Of a stretch of DNA of 64,000 bases, positions 33,841-45,330 are shown piece by piece. The notes under the pieces were generated by a model, which did not search any database, was not told where the DNA came from, and saw only the letters and a list, made by a program, of their open reading frames with translations. The first letter of the stretch is position 1, and every line of letters begins with the position of its first letter. Source of the DNA: Zerene cesonia (taxonomy: Eukaryota > Arthropoda > Insecta > Lepidoptera > Pieridae); assembly GCF_012273895.1 (NCBI RefSeq), contig NC_052127.1:5514247-5578246 (forward strand). The letters run 5' to 3'. Made by a program: the position numbers and the translations under genes.

Positions 33841-34465
33841 AGTGTCAAGTGTGATAGTGAGATAAACACATAGGAACTCGCCAGCTGTAGTGACGCGATC
33901 GCGAAATAATATTTAATCAGAGCACCCGTAATCCAATTTCGCCTTTTTGCGGAATTTAATTTCCCTCAAGAGTTCCCTTTGTTTTGGGGTAAATGTTGCT
34001 TCAATCAAATGGAACAAGACCTGTCTGCTTTGGAGATGTTTAAAAATAATTCCCACAGTAGGGTAAGGTGGCTACACGGGCTTTTAGATCCAATAACGGA
34101 ATCCTTATTATGTTGTCGTGTTTACACGTGTTTTGGTGCTTGACTCCTTGGGAAGTACCCGTGCCTCTATATCTGCTAGATCCAGATATTTAACCGACTG
34201 TGCAAGAAGACGTTTTATATGTTCATGTGTGACTATATCATGTTGTTTTTCAAATATTCATAAAATGGCAAGTTTTAAAACAATTTCGAAAATATGAAGC
34301 GAACAACTCATTTACAGCAACCCTGATTTTTTTTCTTTTTATTGTTATTTTTAAGGATCACAAAAGGTCGTTACATGTATACTTAAGCTATAGATCGATT
34401 GTATATAAGTTTATTTATGACATCAAATAAACAACACGTTCGCAACAATATCAAAAACAACAAAT
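33841..34465. other. Unassigned stretch
   Basis: No repeat or coding signal recognised. Somewhat higher complexity at 33870-34200. Confidence 0.4.
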
Positions 34466-34540
34466 GTTCATAGGCGGTGGTAATTGCTTACCATCATGCG
34501 AACCACCAGCTCAGTAGCCCGCTTTTACATATAAAAAACA
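34466..34540 (+). mobile_element. C-family 3' tail fragment
   Basis: CATAGGCGGTGGTAATTGCT, CATGCGAACCACCAGCTCAG, then ACATATAAAAAA. Confidence 0.55.
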
Positions 34541-34796
34541 ATAAATCCATATCTAGATTATTTATCTAGCGATGTTTAAAGGGAAATATCAATAAACGAA
34601 ATTCTTTTCTATATTCGATATGAGTTGCTCTTCGTATTCCGTTGGAAATTATTTCAACGAATCCTTTCATCGGCCTCTGTTGAGAAAACTATTTCCATAT
34701 TAAATTTCTATACAATTTGCGTATTGTTTACCTCACGTCAGCGCAATCTTGTACCTACTTTCGCAGGTATGCCTAATATTTAACTACATGCTACTA

Positions 34797-35009
34797 TCCT
34801 TCCTACTAGTATTATAAGTGCGAAAGTTTGTAAGGATGTGTGTGTGTTTGTTGTCTTTCACGCAAAAACTAAGGTACCGATTGCAATGAAATTTGTAACG
34901 CAGATAGCTGGATAACTAGAATAACATATAGGCAATAACATATAGGCTTTTTATCCCGATATTCCCACTGGATACAGACTTACGCGCGTGAACCGCGGGG
35001 CGCAGCTAG
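34797..35009 (+). mobile_element. HelA, full length with 14-bp internal duplication
   Basis: A|TCCTTCCTACTAGT to GGGGCGCAGCTAG|T. AATAACATATAGGC is repeated in tandem within the element, at the expense of the usual AACTTTT. Hairpin slightly damaged (CGCGCGTGAACCGCGG). Confidence 0.8.
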
Positions 35010-35421
35010 TATGTAATAAAACAGTACCCAGATAAAACTGTACATTAAATATTATCTAAAAACTGTAATTGCTATGGAATATTATTGTTTTATAAACCCC
35101 AAAACTTTGGTTAGTATTTGTTCTTGTCTCTTTGTATGTGCATCATTTCCGTCAAATACCCCTTGACAGATTTTCTATGTGGTTTTGGAACCTTCTTCGG
35201 TATAGCTGTCCTAATTCCTGTTTATAATATTAGTGAAGAAATACAACACATGCTTAAACCTGTACTTAATACCATATAGCCTTGTATATGGTGAGATGTA
35301 CATGTAATTGACATGTAGTGTTATCTTATCTGTCACATTTATTTATATTTCTTAAATCTATGTATCCTGTGTGTATGTTTTAATGTTACATGTGTACCAT
35401 GACCATAGCAAATCAAAATAA
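35010..35421. other. Unassigned spacer
   Basis: No feature recognised. Confidence 0.5.
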
Positions 35422-35587
35422 TCTATACTAATATTATAAAGCCGAACAGTTTGCTTGTTTGTTTGAACGCACTAATCTTAGAAACTACTGGTCCGATTTG
35501 AAAAATTCTTTCAGTGTTACAGCCCATTTGTTGAGGAAGGCTATAGGCTATATATATACCACGGGCGAAGCCAGGGTGGACCGCTTG
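35422..35587 (+). mobile_element. HelD, full length
   Basis: A|TCTATACTAATATTATAAAG, GTTTGAACGCACTAATC, CTGGTCCGATTTGAAAAATT, TACCACGGGCGAAGCC and GGTGGACCGCTTG, where CTTG replaces CTAG. Best guide to HelD internal sequence. The 75-codon frame over it is not a gene. Confidence 0.7.
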
Positions 35588-35827
35588 AAAAAAATAAACC
35601 TACAGACATTCCAATTGAATCGTTCTCCGTTAAAAATTAAATATAAAACATCGCTTATCAGTGGACACACCGGGAGAGTAAAATGATAAATGCCCGTCAA
35701 CCATCTCTTGTTATTTATTTAAAACTGGTCACAGATTGTAGTAAAAAATTGTTTTTACATTCGCGTTGACAATTTCATAACTTTTGATTGCAATTTTAAC
35801 GCGTAGTTTTTCTCGTTTTGTATTTAA

Positions 35828-35925
35828 CTAGACGCTCGCCCCGGCTACGCCCGGATGTCAAGATTCCTGTTTTATCCCAAGGGAGCATTTCATTGGGATT
35901 AAAAGTATCACCCGAATCCATCTTT
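35828..35925 (-). mobile_element. HelU 3' part
   Basis: A|CTAGACGCTCGCCCCGGC, CTACGCCCGG, then CCCAAGGGAGCATTTCATTG and AAGTATCACCC. The second block is shared with 56445-56480 and, in the opposite sense, 50583-50620. Confidence 0.5.
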
Positions 35926-36486
35926 CTTCTTTTGACTTATCAAAACCGCAGACGCAAAACTAGTTGTTAACAAAAATAGGAGTGTACGGAAACATAAAAA
36001 AAACATATCAAAAAGAAACAAATAAATATACAAACTAATATAACCTTTACACAGTATATGACAGTGATAGAGTATAGTCATTCCATAATAACATCACTAA
36101 AAAATTCCTTGAAGTGTTCAACACACTTAATAAAAACTTAACCACACTGTGTCCCATAGGACGGTTCAGACGCGGGTCAAATGTCAACCAAGTACTTAAA
36201 CATTCTGATACTATGCTGTAGTGATGGACAAGTATCGATATTTGTGATTTTATCTAACAAGCTACGTGCCGCGACTGTGCTTTGAGAAATTAACTATGCT
36301 ACTGTCTCCATGATACTGATGTTTAGAGGTCCTTAAGTGTTGGTGAAGCAGAGTTAAGAGGATTGTTACAACTTGCCCAAGGTCAAAGAAAATTAATTAC
36401 AATTAAGACCGAATTAATCTGAGGCCAATTAACGTTATTCTCCATCAAACGAATTTCTTAAGAATTTACATATTAATATATACATA
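35926..36486. other. Unassigned spacer
   Basis: No feature recognised. Confidence 0.5.
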
Positions 36487-36686
36487 TCTCGAAGGGTGAC
36501 TGACACAGTGATCTATCAACGCACAGCCCAAACAACTGGACGGATCGGGCTGAAATTTGGTATGCAGATAGATGTTATGACGTAAGCATCGTTAAAAAAA
36601 AAATTTTTGATAAATTCCAACCCCAAGGGGATAAAATAATTTATTTTGACCGCGCCACTCGGATGAAGCAGCGGGCAACAGCCAGT
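36487..36686 (+). mobile_element. HelM copy
   Basis: A|TCTCGAAGGGTGACTGACAC, GATCTATCAACGCACAGCCC, TGGACGGATCGGGCTGAAAT, GCAGATAGATGTTATGACG to CAGCGGGCAACAGCCAG|T (CTAG changed to CCAG). An A-run expansion is present at 36593. Confidence 0.6.
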
Positions 36687-36729
36687 ACACACATATATAT
36701 AAGTAACTTTATTATTTCTACTAAAACAC

Positions 36730-36905
36730 ACAAGTTCATCGACAGTGTAACCCCGTTCCCTTTACCTCACAATTCCAGTTAATTCCTTATTTCCTCTCGT
36801 CAATCCTTTCCTTATTTCTTACCCCAACAAGCGCGCAGCGCTTCGTAAAGATAGCTACCTCTGCGAATCCAAAGCTGAAACACCAGCTCAGTATCCGCCA
36901 TCGCA
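36730..36905 (+). mobile_element. C-family degenerate copy
   Basis: CCCCGTTCCCTTTACC, TTCCTTATTTCCTCTCGTCA, CCTCTGCGAATCC and GAAACACCAGCTCAGTATCC follow the C order, but the head and final A-tail are missing. Confidence 0.4.
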
Positions 36906-37191
36906 AAAACAGATCGACAACATATCTTTCGCCCAATCAAAACCATTATTCAGTTGCAACAGTCCATGCTTTGTTAAATCCGAAACCAGAAAACGTTGTC
37001 GGAAATATTGTGGGATTTCACGTTTCAATATTTTATTTATTTATTTAAACATTTCCACAGTTTTAACTCTTTGTTAAAACAAAAATTAAAGACTTTTAAT
37101 TTGATGAAAATTAAATAAATCTGTGTTTCAAATTCAGTTTATTAACAACTTCATAAAAAATATGAAAGTATATTTTTAAACGTATAATTTA

Positions 37192-37340
37192 CTAGCGATC
37201 CACCCCGGCTTCGCCTGTAGTACATCCATAGTCTATAGCCTTCCTCAATAAATGAATCTAAAACTGAAAGACTTTTTCTAATCGGACCAGTACCTGAGAT
37301 TAGTGCGTTCAAACAAACAAACTCTTCAGCTTTATAAGCT
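37192..37340 (-). mobile_element. HelD, CTAG end intact
   Basis: A|CTAGCGATCCACCCCGGC, CTTCGCCTGTAGTACATC to AAACTCTTCAGCTTTATAAG. The last 15 bp or so of the 5' end are missing. Confidence 0.7.
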
Positions 37341-37766
37341 TAAGTGTGAAAATCTGGAGATTAATTTAAAAATATCGATATTTTAGCATCCCTCACTTAC
37401 ACTACATTAAAATTCTGAGAGCCAATCTTTAGACGTTAAGTTAACAAACCCATTAAATAACACGCACACAAAATTACACCCAATTCCAATAAAGATAAGG
37501 TTTCAATTACTTTGATTTAATGTTCCATAACATTTGCTTTGCACGCTGTAAAGGCGTTTTCTTTTATATTTTTTTAATTAAACGTAATTGGGAAATATGC
37601 GATACACTGAATTTATGAAATACTTTTTTACCCTTTTATAGTAGAGGACTTAAGACAAATATTTTTATTTAGAAAAGTTATTTTAATACCATATTTACTT
37701 GTAGAGAGAAATTAATGTGAAAAGCATTGAACACTGTATAAAACATCTAAATATATATAATACAAC
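37341..37766. other. Unassigned spacer
   Basis: No feature recognised. Confidence 0.5.
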
Positions 37767-37982
37767 TCAAAGGTGACTGATTAACTGAGTGACATAGTGA
37801 TCTATCGACGCACAGCCCAAACCACTCGACGGATCGGACTGAAATTTGACATGCAGATAGATGTTATGACCTAGGCATCCGCTAAGGAAGGATTTTGATA
37901 AATTCCCAAGGGCATTGAATAGGGAAAGTTTGTACCATGACCATGACAAGACCACGCGGGCGACGCTGCGGGCATGAGCTAA
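37767..37982 (+). mobile_element. HelM, ending CTAA
   Basis: TCAAAGGTGACTGATTAACT, CTATCGACGCACAGCCCAAA to GACGCTGCGGGCATGAG-CTAA|T. Comparison with 36487 fixes both ends. The 76-codon minus-strand frame here is the repeat. Confidence 0.6.
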
Positions 37983-38113
37983 TGTAAAATATAGCAAACT
38001 AAATAATTATTTTTACGTTTATTCATCATTTTTTCGAGCGCTATTCTCGCTCTCGAATCTTCTTCTTAAGCCATGAACAATACTGTCCCAAAACAGCACA
38101 CTATACTGAAATA

Positions 38114-38245
38114 CTAGTTGTATGCACCGGCTTCGCCCATAGTATATACCTATATATAGCCTGCGTCACTCAGTGAAGATGCGGTGAATTAATTTTTGAA
38201 ATTGATCTAGTAGTTTTTGCATGAAAACATTACAAATGTTCATAT
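38114..38245 (-). mobile_element. HelI, CTAG end intact
   Basis: A|CTAGTTGTATGCACCGGC, TTCGCCCATAG, GTCACTCAGTGAAGATG, AATTGATCTAGTAGTTTTTG, ending near ACAAATGTTC. The 5' end is lost. Confidence 0.55.
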
Positions 38246-39069
38246 GTTAAAAATCAAAAGATGGCTGTGTTAAATAAGTTTGATCCTAAAAATAATGTAC
38301 TGCAATTCTACACTAGTGATAGTGCCTAGTTCATAACAAATCAGCCAATCACAAAGACTATTAACAAAGTGAGGGTAGTTTGGCAGAACAGTGAATAATC
38401 AACGTTTGAACACCAAGGGAAAATCTGTACGAATGCGCGCCGTTTCTAAGTGATTCCATATTGTATAAGATACGACAGCTAAACGAATTTGGACAAGTTA
38501 TGAAAAGTGACATCTGTATTTTAACTGACAGTTATTCATCCAACGGAATATTAAAACACAAATGCTATCCGACACGTACAAAAACGCAAATATGTTTACT
38601 GTTTATAATATTAACTGGCGGTCCTGTGTCTAATTCAGTATCTTTCCATCATTAATCTATACATAAGTTAACCTTTTTTAATCGACTTACTGTAAAAAGA
38701 AGCGTGTTCCACTGTTAATCTTCAATGGCATTAAACACTAGTAATCAATCAATTGTTAATTATTAAATGCCATAAAGCTAAATTTACACATTCTTCAATA
38801 AGTTTAAATTTTCATTACATTGTCCATCCATAACATTGAAAGCAGTAACTCAGCTAACAATAAATAAACCAAATAAATGCCATTTCCTCATAATAAATTC
38901 TCCAAAGCCTCTAGAGGAGGGCAATAACTTAAAATTCAAGCTCGATTCAAGACTTGTTTGAGATAATGCGGTTTTAACCGGCCCCTGATCCAACTTGAAC
39001 CGGATAAATCTAGTTACGCACCGTTTTTAGTGGATGTTTCATAGATTTCTCTTGTGTCTGATTGAATAA
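38246..39069. other. Unassigned spacer
   Basis: No repeat or gene recognised. Confidence 0.45.
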
Positions 39070-39281
39070 TCCTAATAATGTTATGAATGCGAAAGTTTGT
39101 GAGGATGGATGTATGTGTATGTGTGTATGTTGGAAACTCTTTCACGCAAAAACTACTGAACCGATTGCAATGAAATTTAGTACGTAAATAGCTGGACAAC
39201 TGGAATAACACATAGGTAACTTTTTATTCCAATATTCCTACGGGATACAGACTTACGCAGGTGAAACCGCGGGGCGCATAG
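39070..39281 (+). mobile_element. HelA, 3' CTAG damaged
   Basis: A|TCCTAATAATGTTATGAATG to CCGCGGGGCGCATAG|T: 3 bp are lost so CAGCTAG reads CATAG. The microsatellite segment is GTATGTGTATGTGTGTATG. Hairpin intact apart from one change (CGCAGGTGAAACCGCGG). Confidence 0.8.
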
Positions 39282-40092
39282 TGCTTCATAATAATGTAAA
39301 CAGGTAATCAATGATAGTAAGCGTTTAGACAAAAACGGTTAACATATAACGAGATCTTATACAAAAGCACGTTATGCAGCTTGAAGATAAAATTTATTAT
39401 TGTTAATTCATTTTGCGTGATTACATATTCAAGACTTGATAACGTGACTCATTATTTAAAATGTTTATATGTGTATTATCTGTGTGAGCGCATTTGTGCA
39501 TGTGTGTACACAAATTGTCTCCAAATCGATTCTTTCAATGAATAATCGATTTTCCGAATCGATAGTACTTTAAAAAATATCTAAACACTGCAAGTTTACA
39601 TGAAGTTCTGAATTGAACTTAAGTAATTATAAAACGAAACCAAAGAAATATAACGTTTGAGTTCCAGCATTTTATCAAGTTTTACTTAATAAGTTTGAAA
39701 GTTCATATAGAAGACATTTCTCGGTTTCTCACGGGAAAACTACTGAACAATTTTATTTATTTTATTTAACTATTTTCTACACTTCTTCTACATTCATTTT
39801 TTTTTTTAATGTGACCACCAATTCTAATATGACAATAACCTATTAAACATAAAAAAAAACACTGTTGGAACGATCTAGGGAAAAAATAAGTCATTATTAC
39901 AGTAAAAAACACATAAAATTAAAGAAATTTGTTATCAAAAATAAGACTTGGCTTAAAGATCTCGTAACCGAGCCATTAGATATTAAAGAAAAAAAAAATT
40001 TAAACATAAAAGAATGACGTTCATTTGCTGAACATCTGCATCCGTGAGTGTTATTTTTTTTTATAGCATTGACATGCTTCATAAACGAGAGA
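39282..40092. other. Unassigned AT-rich spacer
   Basis: No repeat recognised apart from short T-rich runs (39748-39790). Confidence 0.45.
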
Positions 40093-40144
40093 TTTTTAAA
40101 TAGAAAAAATTCGATCATGAGGAAATTCCGTTGCTGAGGCGGGA

Positions 40145-40217
40145 TCACGGGTGGCCGAGAGGCTAGGCGTTGCTACGGTTTGCCAAAGAAACGCGGGTTC
40201 GAATCCCGCCTCGCGAT
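40145..40217 (+). tRNA. tRNA-like sequence, probable pseudogene
   Basis: 73 nt with a perfect A box (TGGCCGAGAGG) and perfect B box (GGTTCGAATCC). T arm GCGGG-TTCGAAT-CCCGC is perfect. The acceptor stem TCACGGG/CTCGCGA pairs with one A-C mismatch and one G-T pair. The D arm (TGGCCGAG...GGC) is of the serine/leucine type, but the variable region is short (AGAAAC), unlike real Ser/Leu tRNAs. The anticodon arm TTGCT/GCCAA has a C-C mismatch and the usual T33 is C, so the anticodon is not credible. It could be a decayed tRNA gene or an isolated SINE head; unlikely to be a working tRNA. Confidence 0.4.
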
Positions 40218-40220
40218 CGA

Positions 40221-40227
40221 TTTTTTT
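40221..40227 (+). terminator. Pol III-type T-run
   Basis: Seven T residues start 3 nt after the tRNA-like 3' end, as expected for RNA polymerase III termination. They also belong to the inverted repeat, so they may be coincidental. Confidence 0.45.
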
Positions 40228-40239
40228 CTATTCTTTAAA

Positions 40240-40853
40240 CATTTAACATGAAAGCAGCAAATACAACAAAATTAAGAACCCCCTTCGTTATCGAGACATC
40301 GGTTGAAAGTTTGTTTTTCAAAAGGATTATGATCCGGAATAGTATGTACGTATAGTATAGAATGGAATCGTATACTGTAACCAGTAGTGACATGCATGAA
40401 ATCACTACAGAATAATAAATAATAATATGCAAATTAAAGTCTTATAGACTGAAAACAAGGCTTCACGATTATCTTTTTTCCCCTAGATTATAAATATACA
40501 CCCGTATAAAACACAAAAGAACTTTAAATCGTTTCTACCTTTTTTGTTTTTCTGACATTTATTCTTTATAAGCTAGGGTTAGGTTTGTAACAAGATTCCT
40601 GGTTATAAAAAAGAAAAGGTATCCCTGGGACGATCGCCGTAGGTGTAGAAACAACGTGAAACAGGACGCTAGGGTGAAATACAAACTTTACGTGGACGAA
40701 GCGCCAGGAAGTTTGTTTAACGATATTATTGTTCAAACAAATTCAAAAAAGTTTTATTTAAAGACGGGAGTTTCGTTTATGTAGCGTAAGAGCCGAAACG
40801 TTGGAGACGCAAGGTGGTTTGAAAATAAACATGTTTAGTATGTTTATATATCA
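40240..40853. other. Unassigned stretch
   Basis: No repeat recognised. 40615-40820 is less AT-rich than its surroundings (GGGACGATCGCCGTAGG, GCGTAAGAGCCGAAACG) but has no open frame of note. Confidence 0.4.
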
Positions 40854-41021
40854 GTAGCGGTCCGCCCCGGCTTCGCCCGTGGTACATATATAGACTATAG
40901 CCTTCCTTAATAAATGGGCTATTTAACACTGAAAGAAATTTTTAAATCGGAACTGTAATTCCTGAGATTAGTCGGATCAAACAAACAAACAAACTCCTTA
41001 GCTCTATAATGTTAGTATAGA
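40854..41021 (-). mobile_element. HelD, full length
   Basis: GTAGCGGTCCGCCCCGGC (CTAG changed to GTAG) to ATGTTAGTATAGA|T. TTCGCCCGTGGTACATATAT and TCAAACAAACAAACAAACTC are intact. Confidence 0.7.
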
Positions 41022-42181
41022 TTTCAGTTTATCGTTAAAATACAATGATAACATTGTAAGAAATACAAACCAGAAATTCTAGCTAGCACACATCTGAAAC
41101 AAATAACACACTTATTGAGTACCTTATGTACAACTTAGAAACAAAAAATGTAAATACATACGAGTACAACTAAAACATACTAATAATTCAACAAATATCA
41201 TATATGTTAACTGTTTTTAATATTCTATTATCGGGTATTTATTACAAAGATAACTAATTTATAAAATAACCACATCTTTCAATCCATTATAAACTTTCAA
41301 ATATTACCTATCTTTACATTAATGTAGATACAGAATACAAAGAATACGTATTAAAAATTTATGAAATACGAAACTTTTAATTATAACGGACGGAGCTCTT
41401 TTGCCTTCCCAATCTCACTGATATATTAAAACCATAGTAAGAATTAACATTTACATGACGTATTGAATATTTTTTCGCGATATGAATCGGAATAAACTCC
41501 CTTTTAAATAAGGCAATCTTTAATTATTATCTATACTTATACTGATAAAAATAAATATCAAATTTCATACGGATATTCGTAAAACTTTCCCGGTTTCAAT
41601 TTTCGCCCGGATAACATCGGTTTAGCAACCACCAATTAAAATTGAAATCACGTACCAGATGCTAACTGGATAAGAAGTTCGAATTAAAGTCAATGTGCCC
41701 TTGTCTTGAGCGGATTGGATTGTGAATTATTTAAGAATTTATATCCGTAATTGTGGAAATATTAAATGTTGATGAAATTGCATTTCGTAAGCGATAAATG
41801 GATACACTGACACTCGTTACCGCGATATCCACTAAAAACAGTTTGGAAAGCAATTATTTTTGACAGGAGTTATCTTTTCTAGAGCGAATTTCCGTCGTAA
41901 CGAGAGTTATAGATTGACGTCTCCGACATTCTTTTGAAGTGTTTTGTTATATTTCTGAATAATACATTCGTGTGAATTCCCTACAAGTTTGTGTTTAGTT
42001 TTGATTTTTTCATGGTGTTGCTTTCGAGTAAATGCGAACCGAATACTGTAGTATTTATAAAAGTTTGTGATTAAAAAGTTTCATTATGTTACATAAATTA
42101 TACATAAATTATATGTTATATAATAAATGCAAAAGTCTGGTCGTTATTCATTGTTATCTTAAATGTAACTGTAAAATTCTT
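41022..42181. other. Unassigned AT-rich stretch
   Basis: No feature recognised in 1.2 kb. Confidence 0.45.
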
Positions 42182-42300
42182 GGGGGCCTGGTGACCCGTA
42201 ACACAAGTATTTCATACTTACCTCGGGCACCAGTCTCTCACAAATGTTAGTATTAAGCAATAAATTTAACAATATATTGTACAGATACTCATTTGTGATG
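42182..42300 (+). mobile_element. P-family stem-loop element, second copy
   Basis: CCTGGTGACCCG ... CGGGCACCAG keeps the outer stem of 19807, with CCCG/CGGG replacing CCTG/CAGG. The inner hairpin is AAGTA/TACTT in place of AGACT/AGTCT. Followed by GTCTCTCACAA and an AATAAA. A short (TTATAG)n run follows at about 42315. Confidence 0.5.
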
Positions 42301-42566
42301 AGAGAATAAATGAATTATTATAGTTATAGTTATAGTCTGTCTCACTGTCTGTTTTTATTTCTATTAACTTTGAGTGAACGTTGACCATGTCAGTCTTATA
42401 GTATAAACAAAAAGCTTTAACCTAATCTACTAGTATCCGCCGTGTAAATATACAGACTAGCTTAGTCGCATCCATGTTAGGTGCGCATTAAATAGTCTGG
42501 AACATAGCCACATCAGGTAAGTTTCTTCTTCACGCCTTAACCACTTATCTGATTTGGATGACATTA

Positions 42567-42673
42567 GGTACACATTTAGTTTAAGACTCAAGACAGGATA
42601 TACGATAGTTTTTATGCCACAGAGACGTGAACTAGGCAAGTTTTCCTTTGACTACAAGAGCGAAGCCAGTTCG
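42567..42673 (+). mobile_element. HelR, degenerate 3' half
   Basis: GGTACACATTTAGTTTAAGA, CAGGATATACGATAG, TTTTCCTTTGACTACAAGAG, CGAAGCCAG parallels 46065-46185. CTAG not preserved. Confidence 0.4.
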
Positions 42674-42917
42674 TTTTAAAATGGTTAATTATATCTACAC
42701 CACTGCAACGGATTTAATGAAATCTTCCCCATTATAACCTAAAATTACTGTGAGCAATAAAGCATACACTACAAATTATAACCTCTGTACTTTTACGATC
42801 GTCGCTTAGAAATGAAATGATATCAGATATAAGAATGCATGGACAGAGATATTCATAAGTTGTTGTTCAATGAAAATGCCACGAAAAGATGCTTTAATAT
42901 TATTAGCATTGAAGTAA

Positions 42918-42918
<1 letters not shown>

Positions 42919-43000
<82 letters not shown>
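42919..43000. repeat. (TA)41 microsatellite
   Basis: 82 bp of uninterrupted TA. The alternating isoleucine/tyrosine frames on both strands are artefacts of this tract. Confidence 0.95.
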
Positions 43001-43005
<5 letters not shown>

Positions 43006-44784
43006 TAACTGTATGATTGTGACTCAATCACAAAGTTCATGGACCTCTTGTAAGAATCAGATAATATTTTAGAGTTATTTCATTGCAATAAAAACTTCAA
43101 TGTAACTACGAAGCAATGAAGCGAAAGACTTCAGAGCTATGATTAATTAAAAGTTCTTACTTTAACAATCGATGCAATACATAAATATTTATGAATCTCA
43201 AAGTATAGCAAAATTATTGTATTTTAATAAAACGAATACAAACTGGGCTTAATTTGTGTTAAGAAGAAATACGGTGTGATGCCTGATTTTTAAACTATAC
43301 ACGTATTTTGGCGGTTGACCATAAAATGGCATGGTTCGAGCTTCGATAATTTGTGAAGGTAAATAATAATAATTATTACATCATTAGCAAAAACTAAATC
43401 ATCTTCAACTTGTCAGAATTACCCCAAATACATGGACTACATGACAGGCAGCTTTCAAATAAAAATAAAGACAAATTGATAAAAAAAAAGATGATTGAAA
43501 TCAGTTGAAAAATTAACTCATTCACGATTCATAATACTTACTACTTTTTCTAATTTACTACTTACTTACCACCTCCTATTACGGCAAGTAGGCGGTAAGC
43601 CTAAGAAAGCATAAGCTTATGTTATCTGTGGCATACGAAAATTATAAAAGAAAAATAAATGGCGATTTTTCACTATAACAAAAAGGCTAGAACGAAATCT
43701 CACGGTCACTAATTAAACATTACTCACGATGCTTCCAGTGCATTGTCGAATCTTTAACCGGTTTCTCAGATCTAGACGGTAATATCCGCTCGGATATCCG
43801 CCCAGCGAACCGGCTAATAGCGGAGCCGAAACGCTCATTATCCGAGTTACATGTTATGTAGCTGTGTTAAAAATGGTACTTGCTTGTATGCGGTTTTTGA
43901 TGATAACGAAATTGTTCTGTGACGTTTAATTATTTTATACTCGCGTCCAACCACTGAAACACACATACACAAATTCATATACTCCACACTTAAATATGTT
44001 TATTAACATTTTCATATAGCTTTAAGTGAAGGAACAGGATTTTTCGTACACTTTCTAGGAGGTCTCCACTACTCCATATTTTGTAGAAATTGGTAATCAA
44101 ATAAACTATTTTCATACGTAATTTTGTTATTTTTATACAGCACGTTGAATGAAACAGCAATTCCGAGACATTTTTTCTGTTTGTCTTTTCTATTTGTTTG
44201 TTCATCTAATTTTGTAAATGACTACTTTTAAGGTTTATAACACATCGCCATTTAACACGGACATCAGTTGATCAAACATTAAAAGCTCCTAGGTTATATT
44301 TTATTAGGTGTAAATCAATTAAAGTCTTTAATGAAATAAGCTTGCTTATATTATTACGCAATTCCGATCGGAATAGACTCCTATATTAAACCCATTGCGT
44401 GATATAATTTCTTAACATTCTATTATATTCGATCCAACACGCGAAAATATGCTATAATGTAATATGAATAAAATACATTATGTAATCTCGAATCACAATC
44501 CAATCGCAATACCACCAAATTACTCGTATGCTTTCCAATCAATCGATTAATATGAAGTTAGAACGAATAAATGGAATTAATTTATAATAATTGAATCTCG
44601 ATATTTCCATTCGAATTTATTTCTGTTGATGACTGATGTCGAATATAAATGGAAGTAATCTTTGAATATCATTATTTTAAAGTAGGTTTGTGTTATTTAA
44701 AATATCGAGTTTATATTGATAAATATGGAATTAATTTAAAGAACTTTAGTATAGATATAGATTAGACAAGGGAAAAATTTACAA
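43001..44784. other. Unassigned AT-rich stretch
   Basis: No repeat family assigned. A GC-richer patch at 43770-43850 has a paired CCGCTCGGATATCCGCCC and CGGCTAATAGCGGAGCCG motif with no partner in the window. Confidence 0.4.
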
Positions 44785-44797
44785 ATATCTACAAAGG

Positions 44798-44983
44798 ACC
44801 GCCTGACCTTGACCGAACCGAGGGGTCCTGGGTGCAATTCCCGGTGGGGACGCACAAAAAAAAATGTCTCGGTCTGGCAGGACACAGAAGGCTGATCACC
44901 TACTTGTCCCTAAAGAAAATCGATCAGTGAAACGGATGTACATCATCTGCCCCATAGCCCACTAAGGGACACGGGACTTCACT
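44798..44983 (+). mobile_element. SINE-E with 13-bp target duplication, A box lost
   Basis: Flanked exactly by ATATCTACAAAGG (44785-44797 and 44984-44996). The body is complete from GAACCGAGGGGTCCTGGG to ACGGGACTTCACT. The head between ACCGCCTGACCTTG and ACCGAACCGAGG lacks about 25 bp, including the A box. B box partly changed (GGTGCAATTCC). Confidence 0.85.
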
Positions 44984-45049
44984 ATATCTACAAAGGGCCT
45001 TATCTATTAACAATCTTTAACTTCACCAAAAACAATAATCCCTTAATTC

Positions 45050-45160
45050 TGAAGACCTGATGCCTGTGGGTGCTCAGCTGAGCTGTTCTGCGGCGCTCCC
45101 GACCACTGCTCTCTGGGTTACGTGGGTACGCAGGCGGCAGACGGCCTGAGGCGCCCCCAG
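45050..45160. other. GC-rich island, probably retroposon 3' sequence
   Basis: CTGCGGCGCTCCCGACCACT, ACGCAGGCGGCAGACGGCC and GAGGCGCCCCCAG lie directly before an ACTCAA repeat and Q. Probably the same insertion, but there is no second copy here to confirm it. Confidence 0.35.
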
Positions 45161-45330
45161 AAACTCAAACTCAACTCAAACTCAATCATTTGTTTATTCA
45201 ATTAGATTTCTTATAGCATCACTTTTTATAGAAGCACTTTAAGTAGCCATAACATAGTTTCAACATTTACCAGCTGTTCAGAAAAAAATTTCTACAGAGA
45301 AGAGCCGGCAAGAAACTATGTAGTTGCTGT
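45156..45330 (-). mobile_element. Q-family, longest copy
   Basis: Starts with (ACTCAA)n (reverse of a TTGAGT tail), then CATTTGTTTATTCAATTAG, AGTAGCCATAACATAG and AGAGAAGAGCCGGCAAGAAA. The last block is the reverse of 546-570. Confidence 0.5.

Larger units (their letters stand above)
40093..40239. repeat. Inverted repeat enclosing a tRNA-like sequence
   Basis: The left arm 40093-40147 (AATAGAAAAAATTCGATC, then GAGGCGGGATCAC) is the diverged reverse complement of 40202-40239 (CCCGCCTCGCGATCGAT, TTTTTTTCTATTC). GAGGCGGGAT at 40136-40145 pairs perfectly with ATCCCGCCTC at 40203-40212. The left arm carries about 17 extra bases. The right arm includes the 3' end of the tRNA-like unit, so part of it has been duplicated in inverted form upstream. 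Confidence 0.6.

Noticed and set aside
42806..43072. Long Ile-Tyr repeat proteins on both strands
   Set aside because: Translation of the (TA)41 tract.
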